A stretch of DNA of 64,000 nt from Marinifilum fragile JCM 15579 (GTDB taxonomy: Bacteria; Bacteroidota; Bacteroidia; Bacteroidales; Marinifilaceae), in assembly GCF_001310955.1 (NCBI RefSeq), contig NZ_BAZX01000018.1:1-64000 (forward strand), given 5' to 3'. Positions 36,833-45,769 of this stretch are shown one piece after another. The number at the start of each line of letters is the position of its first letter. Position 1 is the first letter of the stretch. A program made the translations under genes and the position numbers. The notes under the pieces are model-generated. The model had not been told where the DNA came from. It was given only the letters and a program-made list of their open reading frames with translations, and did no database searches.

Positions 36833-37222
36833 CTATTTTTTTTGAGGCTTTTGTGTTTTTACTGAATCCACTTTGTGGGTTTTATGAATTTTCTTCAAAC
36901 TATCAATCGAGATGTAATTGATTCCAGTAGAATCTACAATGATACGAATACCGGTTGTTTTCGAACTTACAATGGTATCGGTACTTGCACCCAGAATTAA
37001 CTTACTGCCATCTGATAGAATCAGTGTAGCTTGTTTCTTTCCAGGTTTAATTTTTTCTTCCTTATTTGCCAGCACATTTTTGCTTATTGGCATACAAAAG
37101 GCTAATAGAATAAATACAACAGCAAGTCTTTTAATACTTGTTTTGCTGCTTTTTCTAGCTTTCTCATTGTTGCCTTTAAAACCCATTGCACTTTTTGGTG
37201 CGGCAATCTCTCTCTTCTTCAT
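36833..37222 (-). CDS. FecR-derived mini-protein with one membrane helix
   Basis: A 129-residue protein with a basic N-terminus (about 32 residues), one transmembrane or signal-anchor helix (LAVVFILLAFCMPI) and a periplasmic part PGKKQATLILSDGSKLILG that matches the first FecR-like segment of the full FecR proteins here (compare PGKKGAQLILSTGRQVDIED at locus 3). The main FecR block (DGTKVWLNA) and DUF4974 are missing, and the C-terminus is a Lys-rich tail (KTHKVDSVKTQKPQKK). It starts after a purine-rich AAGGGGGAAAA. It may be a stand-alone decoy or binding module, or a relic of a lost FecR that kept its reading frame. No sigma gene is next to it in the same direction. Confidence 0.7.
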   Translation of the reverse strand: MKKREIAAPKSAMGFKGNNEKARKSSKTSIKRLAVVFILLAFCMPISKNVLANKEEKIKPGKKQATLILSDGSKLILGASTDTIVSSKTTGIRIIVDSTGINYISIDSLKKIHKTHKVDSVKTQKPQKK

Positions 37223-37419
37223 TTTTCCCCCTTAGCGATTAAGCTGATTATTTATTTTTAATAATTACAATACAATAACAGTCGATTGTTAGAAATGGGT
37301 GAACGAAAAGAAGAATTTATTTGTTAAAAAACCTTTAATTTTATTTTTTGAAAGTAGATTGCCTTATTTAAGTAACAATTTGATAGTTGTTTATTGTGGT
37401 TTACACATGAACAAGAAAA

Positions 37420-37919
37420 TTATTTCATGGATGAATATTTGTACTCATTTCCATCCGTATCTACCAAAGGAAGCCTTTTGTTTTTCCACGCTGCCAATCC
37501 ACCTTGCAATTCGTATACATTGTTAAAGCCCAATTTTACCAAAGCGTTAACAGCAGCAGGACTTCGAAGTTCTTTACCGCAGTATACCATGATTTGATGA
37601 TCGCGGTGTAAATTTTGAAGTGCTTCTTTGAAATAGCTGAAATCGTAAATTAATTTGGCTCCCTTAATTCTGGGTTCCGAAATGTATACTTCTCTTGGAC
37701 GGATGTCGTAAATTTTAGCACTATCGCAAGTTTGTATCAATCGATAAAATTCTTCTGCATCTACTCTAAACCTGTGATATCGCGGTACTGTGCGAATGCT
37801 TCCGGACTTTCCGCTGATTGTTTACTTTCAGCAACTTCAGAATTGGAGTTATTTTGATTTTTATTGTTGCTACAAGAGTAAAAAACAATACTAAGAATTA
37901 TAATTTGGATGATTCTCAT
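37420..37919 (-). pseudogene. Rhodanese-domain lipoprotein, interrupted by a one-base frameshift
   Basis: The gene starts at the ATG at 37919 with a lipoprotein signal (lipobox VFYSC). After an Asn-rich linker the frame breaks; the rhodanese domain continues in another frame (RVDAEEFYRLIQTCDSAKIY, DIRPREVY, MVYCGKELRS, GGLAAWKN). The catalytic Cys lies in the YCGKELRS loop, as in single-domain rhodaneses. The frames join if AAA (plus-strand TTT 37808-37810) has one more A; the product is then 166 residues. Read as given, translation stops soon after the linker. An exported rhodanese among many thioredoxins suggests sulfur or thiol chemistry at the envelope. A TATCTTTG box at 37973-37980 (minus) may be its promoter. 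Confidence 0.75.
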
Positions 37920-38045
37920 TTTACTTTTGCTTGGATTAGATTTTTGTTTGAGTTGTAGATATTTTCTGTATTCAAAGATATAACTTCTGATTATCTTAAT
38001 ATCTCAGGTTGCGTAATTTTAAGAGTTTCCTTGTATACAAATCCA

Positions 38046-38076
38046 TTTCCTTCTTCAAAAAAAACTTCTATTTTTG
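38046..38076 (+). promoter_or_regulatory. Promoter of the locus 5 sigma gene
   Basis: TTTC at 38046-38049, a 19-base spacer and TATTTTTG at 38069-38076, close to the Bacteroidota consensus. It lies 31 bases before the ATG at 38108. Confidence 0.5.
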
Positions 38077-38107
38077 CTTGCATTAACCCACTATTCTAAA
38101 TAACCAC

Positions 38108-38665
38108 ATGCCTGAGTCAAAATACATTTTGGATGAACTGTTGCGTAGCGGAAGTCGTAAAGCGTACGAGGCATTCTTTAAACATTACTACCAGGATCTG
38201 TTCTTGTGGGCCAATAGCATACTAAAGGATAGTGAGGCTGCAGAGGATGTGGTTCAGGATTTTTTTATCAGTTTTTGGGAAAAGAAACGATACAAATCCG
38301 TCACTTCAAACTTACAATCATACATCTATCGTGCCGTTAAAAATTCGTGCTTGAATTATTTGCAACGCGAAAAGAAATTGATTCACGACATAGAGCATTT
38401 AGAGGAAAAAGAATCAGCTCCCAAAGCCAATGAGCAAAGTATAGAGAATTCTCAGCAAATTTATTCTGCTATTAATGAACTTCCTGAAAAGTGCAGAGAG
38501 GTGTTTATGCTTTGCTGTGTAAGTGGATATACTTATAACGAGGCAGCCGAGGAATTGAATGTATCAATGAATACCGTCAGAACTCATATGGTTCGTGCAT
38601 TTAAGATGTTGCGCGAAAAACTAAAATCTCCGCATTTGTTCTACATGCTTTTCTTTCATAAATAG
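38108..38665 (+). CDS. FecI-type ECF sigma factor (locus 5)
   Basis: A 185-residue ECF sigma factor. Region 2: FFKHYYQDLFLWANSIL, AEDVVQDFFISFWEKKRY and YIYRAVKNSCLNYLQR. Region 4: LPEKCREVFMLCCVSGYTYNEAAEELNVSMNTVRTHMVRAF. The two adjacent Cys in the region 4 first helix are unusual but not diagnostic. fecR follows after 243 bases with no gene, a gap that contains several TAGACTTTT-like words also seen in the locus 4 sigma-fecR gap. Confidence 0.92.
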   Translation: MPESKYILDELLRSGSRKAYEAFFKHYYQDLFLWANSILKDSEAAEDVVQDFFISFWEKKRYKSVTSNLQSYIYRAVKNSCLNYLQREKKLIHDIEHLEEKESAPKANEQSIENSQQIYSAINELPEKCREVFMLCCVSGYTYNEAAEELNVSMNTVRTHMVRAFKMLREKLKSPHLFYMLFFHK

Positions 38666-38908
38666 CAGTTAGCTTCAAACCACAAGCTTTCAAGTTCCCA
38701 AGATTGTTTCAATTCTTCAATACTCTTTTGACTTGTTCTAGACTTTTTCAGGACTTCATTATACCTTCCATAAACTTAGAATATTGTATCTTTTCAGTAA
38801 AGACTTTTTCAAAAAAAGTGAAAAAAATGAAAAAGCTTTCACATCATTTCAAAACTGCTTTGTCCTAAGGTTGTATACATGATATCTATAGATTGAAAAA
38901 AATTACAA

Positions 38909-40096
38909 ATGGAAGAAAGAATTATTGATATTATTTCCAGATCAATTGGAGGGCAGCCAGTTACCAGCGAAGAGAATAAGGAGCTGGAAGCATGGTTGAG
39001 CAATAATGGAAATAAACGATTCTACCAAGGTTTAAGGCAATTTTCATCCGAAGCCAAAAAGTCATTAATGGCCCGTGAAGCAAATGTGGACAGAGCTTTT
39101 GAGAAGCATCTTGGCAAAATGAGAGAAACTCGAAAAGAGTTACGCATAAAAACTTTCAGAAAAGTACTGCCTTATGCTGCATCCATTTTATTGATGATTG
39201 GCTTGTTTTCGGTGATGATGTACCTGGGACATGAAGAGGCTGGTATTTCTAAAGAGGAACAATGGTTAACAGCCATGGAGCCAGGTTCGAATAAAGCTGA
39301 GCTGGTTTTAGCCGATGGTAAAGTTCTGGACTTGGATGCTGACCGTAAAAAGAGTACAATCAAGGAGAATGATGGAACTGTGATCAATAATACAGGTACA
39401 GGTTTGGTTTACGATGCCAGCAACAAGGCAAACGAGTTAATAAGTTACAACAGCTTGGTGGTGCCTCGTGGGGGAGAGTTTCAGTTGGAACTGGAAGATG
39501 GAACCAAGGTATGGGTGAATTCGGAAACCAGATTGAGATATCCAACCAAGTTTCCGAATGGAGAGAGAGTGGTGTTGTTAGAAGGAGAAGCATATTTTGA
39601 GGTAAGCAAAGACAAGAATCGACCATTTATCGTGAAAACGCAAGGAATTGATGTGAGAGTTTTGGGAACTCAATTCAATATCTCTTCTTATGCTGATGAT
39701 AAAGCGATTCAAACCACTTTGGTTGAAGGTAGCGTGGCAGTAATGGACAGTAAAAACCCAGGTACGAACCTTATACTAGACCCAGGGTATCAGGCTGTAT
39801 TCTCTAAAGGGGATAGGGAATTGGAAAACAAAAAAGTGAATGTGGATTTATATACATCATGGAAAGATGGAAAGTTTGTATTCGAGCAATCCAGCTTGTA
39901 TGACATTATGAACAAGGTTTCTCGTTGGTACGATGTGAAAGTATTCTACCAAAATAATACAGCTGGAGATATCAACTTTACAGGAACTTTAAAACGATAC
40001 GAAAGTCTGGATCGATTATTAGGAATGTTGGAGAAAACCAATGAAGTGAAGTTTTTCTTCAAGGACAATACCATAATCGTTCAGAAACAATACTAA
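38909..40096 (+). CDS. FecR-family anti-sigma regulator (locus 5)
   Basis: A 395-residue anti-sigma factor: cytoplasmic region 1-85, transmembrane helix about 86-106 (VLPYAASILLMIGLFSVMMY), first FecR-like segment (PGSNKAELVLADGKVLDLDA), main FecR block (VPRGGEFQLELEDGTKVWVN, GEAYFEVSKDKNRPFIVK) and DUF4974 C-terminus (WYDVKVFYQNNTAGDI). It pairs with the sigma at 38108 and the STN-bearing SusC at 40398. The 301-base gap to susC contains a palindromic repeat and a predicted antisense RNA. Confidence 0.92.
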   Translation: MEERIIDIISRSIGGQPVTSEENKELEAWLSNNGNKRFYQGLRQFSSEAKKSLMAREANVDRAFEKHLGKMRETRKELRIKTFRKVLPYAASILLMIGLFSVMMYLGHEEAGISKEEQWLTAMEPGSNKAELVLADGKVLDLDADRKKSTIKENDGTVINNTGTGLVYDASNKANELISYNSLVVPRGGEFQLELEDGTKVWVNSETRLRYPTKFPNGERVVLLEGEAYFEVSKDKNRPFIVKTQGIDVRVLGTQFNISSYADDKAIQTTLVEGSVAVMDSKNPGTNLILDPGYQAVFSKGDRELENKKVNVDLYTSWKDGKFVFEQSSLYDIMNKVSRWYDVKVFYQNNTAGDINFTGTLKRYESLDRLLGMLEKTNEVKFFFKDNTIIVQKQY

Positions 40097-40163
40097 ATCA
40101 ATTAGGAATTACGAATTAACAATGACGAATAAAGTAGGATGTTTTCGAACTTATACCAACCAG

Positions 40164-40200
40164 AAAGTCTCCCTTTTAGGGGAGATTTAGAGGGGTGTTT
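40164..40200. repeat. Small palindromic intergenic repeat
   Basis: The stretch beginning AAAGTCTCCCTTTTAGGGGA has an inverted core TCTCCC / GGGAGA (40168-40173 and 40180-40185) and continues TTTAGAGGGGTG. Words of this kind recur between genes in many Bacteroidota genomes; that is from memory. It lies between fecR and the antisense terminator of locus 5. Confidence 0.5.
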
Positions 40201-40285
40201 AGAAGGAAAATAATTACAATTAAACCAAAATGATGAATTGCTAGTGGCTAATGACTAGTTACTAACAAAACCCAATATATATGAA

Positions 40286-40384
40286 ACAAAAAACGGGTTT
40301 GCTACCAACAAACCCGAAATGATAATAATTACCGTATTCATCAGTGAATGGAATCAATAGATGAATACATATGTGTAACTGTAA
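40286..40384 (-). ncRNA. Predicted antisense RNA opposite the susC leader (locus 5)
   Basis: On the minus strand a perfect CGGGTTT / AAACCCG stem (40310-40316 with 40294-40300) is followed by six U. A second, perfect 9-base-pair stem (GTATTCATC at 40334-40342, GATGAATAC at 40360-40368) lies 17 bases away and ends 29 bases before the susC ATG. A minus-strand TAAATTTG box (40391-40398) overlaps the start codon. Same plan as loci 2, 3 and 4. Ends are estimates. Confidence 0.48.
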
Positions 40385-40397
40385 TCCTTACAAATTT

Positions 40398-43300
40398 ATG
40401 AAAAATTCATTTGGAATCACCTCCTTTTTTGAGAAAAGAAGGTGGAAGAAAACTTTAATGCGTATGAAGTTGCTTACGATGTTGATGCTGGTTGGTGTTT
40501 TACAACTATCGGCAAATGTGAAAGGGCAGAATGCGATGGTAAACATGAGTATGCATAATGCTAACTTAATCGAGTTCTTTTCGGAGATCGCTGATCAGAC
40601 CGATTATGAATTTCTTTACAATTATGATTTGGTTCTCAGCAAAAAAACGGTAAGTCTTGAAGTGAATCATGAAGATTTAAAAGAATTATTGGAAGATGTT
40701 TTGCATGAGCGCGATCTGGATTACCAGCTAGACGATAATGTAATCATTATTTCAGAAAGAAAATTTGTTGCTCCAGTAGTTGAAACTACTCCTGTTGATC
40801 AAGAAAAAACAGTAAAAGGAAAGGTAACTGATGAAACCGGAGCAGCACTTCCTGGTGTATCAATTTTAGTAAAGGGAACATCAATTGGAACCGCAACAGA
40901 TGTAGACGGAAATTACACCTTAAGATTGGAAGAAGGTCAGAAAACTTTGGTGTTTTCTTTTATTGGAATGGTTTCACAGGAAATTGCCTTTACAGGTCAG
41001 GAGGTGGTAAATGTTACTCTTTTTGCTGATACGGAACAAATGGCTGAAGTAGTTGTTACAGGATATCAAACCATTGCTAAAGAAAGGGCAACAGGATCTT
41101 ACGATAAAGTTGATAAAGTTCAGATCAATAAACCTAGTTCAAGTGTTGCAGATCGACTGGTCGGTACAGTTGTAGGTCTACATAAGAGATTAGGAACACA
41201 GTATGACGATGAAGGTGGGCTCCAGATTAGAGGTGTAACAAGTTTAGGTGCGAATTCAAGTCCACTTATTGTTGTTGATGGTTTCGCTATCGAGGGAGAC
41301 TTGGAGTCAATTAATCCAAATGATATTGAAAGTGTAACAGTGTTAAAGGATGCAGCAGCAGCTTCAATTTGGGGTGCTCGTTCGGCAAATGGTGTTATCG
41401 TAATCACTACTAAGAAAGCCAAGAAAGGAGATGTAAAAGTAGAAGTTTCATCATGGGTAAAGTTCGAGTCTAAAATGGATTTGGATTATGCAAATCCACT
41501 GGCCTCGAGTGCTGAAGTGGTGGAGTATGAAAAGATGGGATTTAATACAGGTTTTTTTGGAGGCAGCTCGAAGCCAATTGAAAATGATTTTAATCAAGTA
41601 TTGGACTCATATAATACGGATCAGTATTATTCATCAGCAGTGATTGCAATGAATGAAAACCGCTTAGGATTCTTATCTGATGCAGATATGAATGCTACAT
41701 TAGCGAAGTTGAAGAGTCAAAACAACAAGAAGCAAATAAAAGATAATTTGTTGGCTTCACCATTTACTCAGCAGCATAATGTTATCATTTCTGGTGGTTC
41801 TGAAAATCTTTCCAACACTCTTTCTTTATTGTTCGAAAGTGGTAATGATTATTTCAAAGGAAATGACAGAAAGAAGTACAATATTAACTATAGAAATAAA
41901 GTGAAGTTAGCTGATTGGTTGGATTTCAACTTTTCAGGAATGTTTCAATATAATGATAGAAATAATAATGGTGTAAGTTTGAGTGATATTCAGGCAATGT
42001 CACCATATGATATGTTATTGAATGAGGATGGTTCTTATGCAGATGTTCAACGTGGTTTGTATATGCCATTAATTAATCGATTTGTAAAGGATACTGGTTC
42101 AGAATTTCCTTATGAAAACTGGGGATACAATCCCATTCAAGAGAGAAGAAATAGAGATAAAAACTTCAAGTCTATTAACTCTAGAGTTCAGGCTGGATTA
42201 AAAGTGAAACTTTTAGAAGGATTGACATTTGATACAAAGTTTCAGTATGAGATTTTTAAGAATGATTCCAAGAGTATCTATTCTGAAGATTCTTACGAGG
42301 TAAGATACAATGTAAACAAAGCTACTGCCTGGACAATTGGAAATCCTGCTACAGTAGATCCTAATTTACCTAAGGGTTCAATAGTTGACGAAAGTACTTC
42401 AGAGACAAAAGCGTATAATATTCGAAACCAGATCAATTTTGCTCGTACTTATAAACAGCATGCCATCAATTTTATTGCAGGTACTGAAATTACCAAAAGA
42501 ACAATTGATGGGACAACTTATGGCAGAAAATATGGTTTCAACGAAAAGAGATTGACATATACTTCATGGCCTCATGGTTCTTCGGATCCAATGAATCCAT
42601 TGAAGGATATGCTAGGGCAAACACTAAGAGATATGCCATTTGCAGAGAATCGTATTAGTGATGGTATTGACAAGTATTTTTCAGTTTATGGGAATTTAGC
42701 CTATACCTACAATGATAAGTATACCCTTTCTGGAAGTTACAGAACAGATGCTTCAAATTTAATTTCTTCAGATCCAAAGTCGCGTTATTCTCCATTCTGG
42801 TCAATCGGAGCAGGTTGGCAATTGAGTAAAGAAGATTTTATGAAAGATTTAGATTTTGTTGATCGTTTGACACTTCGTGCAACTTATGGTTTTAATGGTA
42901 ATGTAAACAAAGAAACATCAGTTGATCCGTTAATTTCGTACTGGGGGTATAACTCATACACAGGGACTGCAATGGGTATTATCTCAAACTATGGAAATCC
43001 ATCTTTAAGTTGGGAAAAGACAGGAACTTTCGATTTAGGCTTTGACTTTAGCTTATTTAGAGGAAGACTGTTTGGGAAAATTGATGTCTACAACAAGAAA
43101 GGAGAGGATCTAATTTCTATGGTTTCTATTCCAGCTGTTAATGGTGACGATTCTCAATCTATTAATGCGGTAGAGATGTATAACCGTGGTATTGAGATTA
43201 GTGTTGGAACTAAATTGCCAATCAAAGGCAATCAAATAATATGGACAGGTAACTTAAACTTTGCCTACAATAAGAACAAGATAACCTCATTGTACAAAGA

Positions 43301-44024
43301 TGATGCGACGCTTAATTACAGAATGTACGGAAATGGTTCTGGTTGGGAATTTGTAGAAGGATATAATGCCCACACAGTGTGGGGAATGAAATATGGAGGA
43401 ATGCATAATTTTGGTACTGCAGAAAATCCTGATATGAGACCATCAATTGTTTCAAGAGATGGAAAAAAGTATGTTGACTTTTCAGGCTATGGACCAACAT
43501 CTTTTGTGAATAAAGATTTTGTTACGAATGAAGGAACATATAACCCACCAGTAACAATGGGATTCACTAACCATTTCAAGATTCATGATTTTGATTTGTC
43601 TTTTATTATGACTGGGTATTTTGGACACATTTTCAGAAGAACCTCATTTAATTATCCTAGTATGAGTGCTGGAAAGGGAAATATCAATGAGTTTTATAAA
43701 GAAGTTATAAATGGAGATCCAAATGAGATTGTACCAGTACCTGCAGAAGGTTCATCTAATTATAGAAGATATGGGTATTATGTTGGAATTTTGGATTATT
43801 TAACTGTAAATGCTGATAACATTAGAATTGAGGAAATAAACCTTACTTATAATATGCCTAAAAAGATGTTGAATAAAATAGGTTTAAAAGGATTAAGCCT
43901 TTATGCACAGGCCAATAATGTTGGGGTTATCACATTTAATAAATACAACCAGGATCCTGTTTACCCTAAAGGATCAATTAAACCTGGGGTAAGCTATACG
44001 TTCGGATGTAAGTTTAATTTCTAA
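40398..44024 (+). CDS. SusC/RagA-family TonB-dependent receptor with STN domain (locus 5)
   Basis: Outer-membrane receptor, 1208 residues from the ATG at 40398. The frame is open from an ATG 27 bases upstream, but the 40398 codon sits in the ACAAATTTATG context shared with its paralogs. Signal peptide with cleavage near VKGQ (about 44), STN domain about 46-120, carboxypeptidase-D-like domain about 138-210, TonB-box-like EVVVTGYQ, plug with TVLKDAAAASIWGARSANG, barrel ending in FGCKFNF. It is the longest receptor here. The susD gene begins 14 bases after it. Regulation is expected through the locus 5 sigma/FecR pair. Confidence 0.95.
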   Translation: MKNSFGITSFFEKRRWKKTLMRMKLLTMLMLVGVLQLSANVKGQNAMVNMSMHNANLIEFFSEIADQTDYEFLYNYDLVLSKKTVSLEVNHEDLKELLEDVLHERDLDYQLDDNVIIISERKFVAPVVETTPVDQEKTVKGKVTDETGAALPGVSILVKGTSIGTATDVDGNYTLRLEEGQKTLVFSFIGMVSQEIAFTGQEVVNVTLFADTEQMAEVVVTGYQTIAKERATGSYDKVDKVQINKPSSSVADRLVGTVVGLHKRLGTQYDDEGGLQIRGVTSLGANSSPLIVVDGFAIEGDLESINPNDIESVTVLKDAAAASIWGARSANGVIVITTKKAKKGDVKVEVSSWVKFESKMDLDYANPLASSAEVVEYEKMGFNTGFFGGSSKPIENDFNQVLDSYNTDQYYSSAVIAMNENRLGFLSDADMNATLAKLKSQNNKKQIKDNLLASPFTQQHNVIISGGSENLSNTLSLLFESGNDYFKGNDRKKYNINYRNKVKLADWLDFNFSGMFQYNDRNNNGVSLSDIQAMSPYDMLLNEDGSYADVQRGLYMPLINRFVKDTGSEFPYENWGYNPIQERRNRDKNFKSINSRVQAGLKVKLLEGLTFDTKFQYEIFKNDSKSIYSEDSYEVRYNVNKATAWTIGNPATVDPNLPKGSIVDESTSETKAYNIRNQINFARTYKQHAINFIAGTEITKRTIDGTTYGRKYGFNEKRLTYTSWPHGSSDPMNPLKDMLGQTLRDMPFAENRISDGIDKYFSVYGNLAYTYNDKYTLSGSYRTDASNLISSDPKSRYSPFWSIGAGWQLSKEDFMKDLDFVDRLTLRATYGFNGNVNKETSVDPLISYWGYNSYTGTAMGIISNYGNPSLSWEKTGTFDLGFDFSLFRGRLFGKIDVYNKKGEDLISMVSIPAVNGDDSQSINAVEMYNRGIEISVGTKLPIKGNQIIWTGNLNFAYNKNKITSLYKDDATLNYRMYGNGSGWEFVEGYNAHTVWGMKYGGMHNFGTAENPDMRPSIVSRDGKKYVDFSGYGPTSFVNKDFVTNEGTYNPPVTMGFTNHFKIHDFDLSFIMTGYFGHIFRRTSFNYPSMSAGKGNINEFYKEVINGDPNEIVPVPAEGSSNYRRYGYYVGILDYLTVNADNIRIEEINLTYNMPKKMLNKIGLKGLSLYAQANNVGVITFNKYNQDPVYPKGSIKPGVSYTFGCKFNF

Positions 44025-44038
44025 AACAAAGTTGAATT

Positions 44039-45574
44039 ATGAAGCTATTTAAAAATATTATACTGGGATCACTTCTTATTTCATCTTTTGCGATGACTGG
44101 TTGTGATGATTTTTTGGAAGAAAGACCATCTAAATCACAAGGTGTTGTGCCTGAAACTGTTGAAGATTTAGAATTAATTTTAGCAGGAGCTTACCGAGAA
44201 GATGAGATTTCTCATTACTTAATGTTTTCATCAGATGATGTAGAGCCAAATGTGAACCTTTATAAGGGAATGAAAACCTTGTATCCTATACAGGATATTC
44301 ATGCTGCTACCTGGGAAAGACAAGTTTCTGCAGTTAATTACAAAGATTATTTCTGGTTATACAGATATCAGAATATTTTTAGATCGAATATGGTCTTAAA
44401 TATACTACCGAATGCAGATGCAACGGACTCTGAAAAGTCTAGGTTGGAAGCTCAGGCTAAATTTAAAAGAGCATATAATTATTTCTCATTGGTTAATTTA
44501 TATGCCTTGCCTTATAGTAGTGCCAATTTAAATGAACCTGGTGTTCCTTTAAAAAAATCAACAGCTTTTGATGAGTCTGTAAAAAGAGCTACCATTGGAG
44601 AGGTGTTTGAGATGATTGAGCAAGATGTAACGGATGCTTTAAAATTAGATGTGGCTTTAACAGATGCGATTGGTTTTAATAGTCCTAGTCGAGTAACGAC
44701 TCCTGCAGTGAATGCCTTTGCAGCAAGGTTCTATTTGGTAAAACACGACTATGCCAAAGCGTTGGAATATGCAGAGGAGGCTTTGAGTGGTTATGGGATT
44801 GAAAACATAAAGGACTTGAACAGTTTTGGATATTCGTGGAACTCTCCTGAACCAAGAAGTATTACAATCGACGGTGTAGTAGTGGATTATGAATTGAATT
44901 ATCCTGCTACTTATCAAAATTGGGATCCAAATTCTTGGAGTGAGGAATATTTTAATTCTACAGTAGGTTCAGGTTTTGGAGGTGCAACCACATGGAGATT
45001 TCCAAGCCAATCTTTGATGGATGTATATGACAAGGATGGTAGTAAGGATAAAGATTTGCGATGGAAATATTTCTATGTAGAGCATTATTCCTACAAGGTA
45101 GGTTCTACATATGATTATCCAGCTTTCATGCATGATACATATTCCACTTATGGAGGAACAAATGTCCCAGAAATGTTATTGATTAAAGCGGAATGTCAGG
45201 CTCGTCAAGGACAATGGCAGGAAGCTATAAATACGGTTAATGTTTTAAGGGAAAAAAGAATTGACCCTACTGGTGACGTTAACTTGGTAGCTAGTTCTCA
45301 AGATGAAGCAATCGGTAAAATATTGGATGAAAGAAGAAGAGAAATGCCTATTGTTATTAGATGGTATGATCTAAGAAGGTTGAATAACAATGACTATTCT
45401 GGTGATGATGTAGTTGTTTCAAAAACTTTCTATCCATATAGTGATTTGAATATTTTGGATGATCAGCCGATTAAAACTTATACTTTGGAAAAGAATGACA
45501 GAAGATATGCTGCCCCTATTCCTGAAAGTGAAGTTATCTCTAGTAATGGAGTGATTGAGCAAAATACCTATTAA
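44039..45574 (+). CDS. SusD/RagB-family lipoprotein (locus 5)
   Basis: A 511-residue lipoprotein, intact signal with lipobox FAMTGC followed by DDFLEERPSKSQGVVP. SusD/RagB features: TVEDLELILAGAYRED, AQAKFKRAYNYFSLVNLYAL, NAFAARFYLVKHDYAKAL, VPEMLLIKAECQARQGQ, DERRREMPIVIRWYDLRR, AAPIPESEV and an ending EQNTY instead of NPR. It is about 40 residues longer than the other SusD proteins here because of an insert around 265-330. It pairs with the receptor at 40398. A terminator at 45583 ends the susCD unit before the thioredoxin cluster. Confidence 0.94.
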   Translation: MKLFKNIILGSLLISSFAMTGCDDFLEERPSKSQGVVPETVEDLELILAGAYREDEISHYLMFSSDDVEPNVNLYKGMKTLYPIQDIHAATWERQVSAVNYKDYFWLYRYQNIFRSNMVLNILPNADATDSEKSRLEAQAKFKRAYNYFSLVNLYALPYSSANLNEPGVPLKKSTAFDESVKRATIGEVFEMIEQDVTDALKLDVALTDAIGFNSPSRVTTPAVNAFAARFYLVKHDYAKALEYAEEALSGYGIENIKDLNSFGYSWNSPEPRSITIDGVVVDYELNYPATYQNWDPNSWSEEYFNSTVGSGFGGATTWRFPSQSLMDVYDKDGSKDKDLRWKYFYVEHYSYKVGSTYDYPAFMHDTYSTYGGTNVPEMLLIKAECQARQGQWQEAINTVNVLREKRIDPTGDVNLVASSQDEAIGKILDERRREMPIVIRWYDLRRLNNNDYSGDDVVVSKTFYPYSDLNILDDQPIKTYTLEKNDRRYAAPIPESEVISSNGVIEQNTY

Positions 45575-45582
45575 TATTTTAT

Positions 45583-45613
45583 TTGCGTACGGTATATTAC
45601 CGTGCGCAATTTT
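45583..45613 (+). terminator. Terminator after susD of locus 5
   Basis: A 12-base-pair stem with one wobble (TTGCGTACGGTA at 45583-45594, TACCGTGCGCAA at 45598-45609), a tight 3-base loop, then four T. It isolates the four thioredoxin/DUF4369 genes that follow. Confidence 0.75.
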
Positions 45614-45769
45614 AACTCTTTTAGTTGGTAGTTATACTTATCAACAAAATACCCATCCTCGCACATTTTTAATAACAACTCTCTTCATGCCTTAATGCAT
45701 GAGCCGGAATGATACACTCTTAATCGAATTAAAATTAATCGGTACATCTGTACCTTAAAATACTATATA

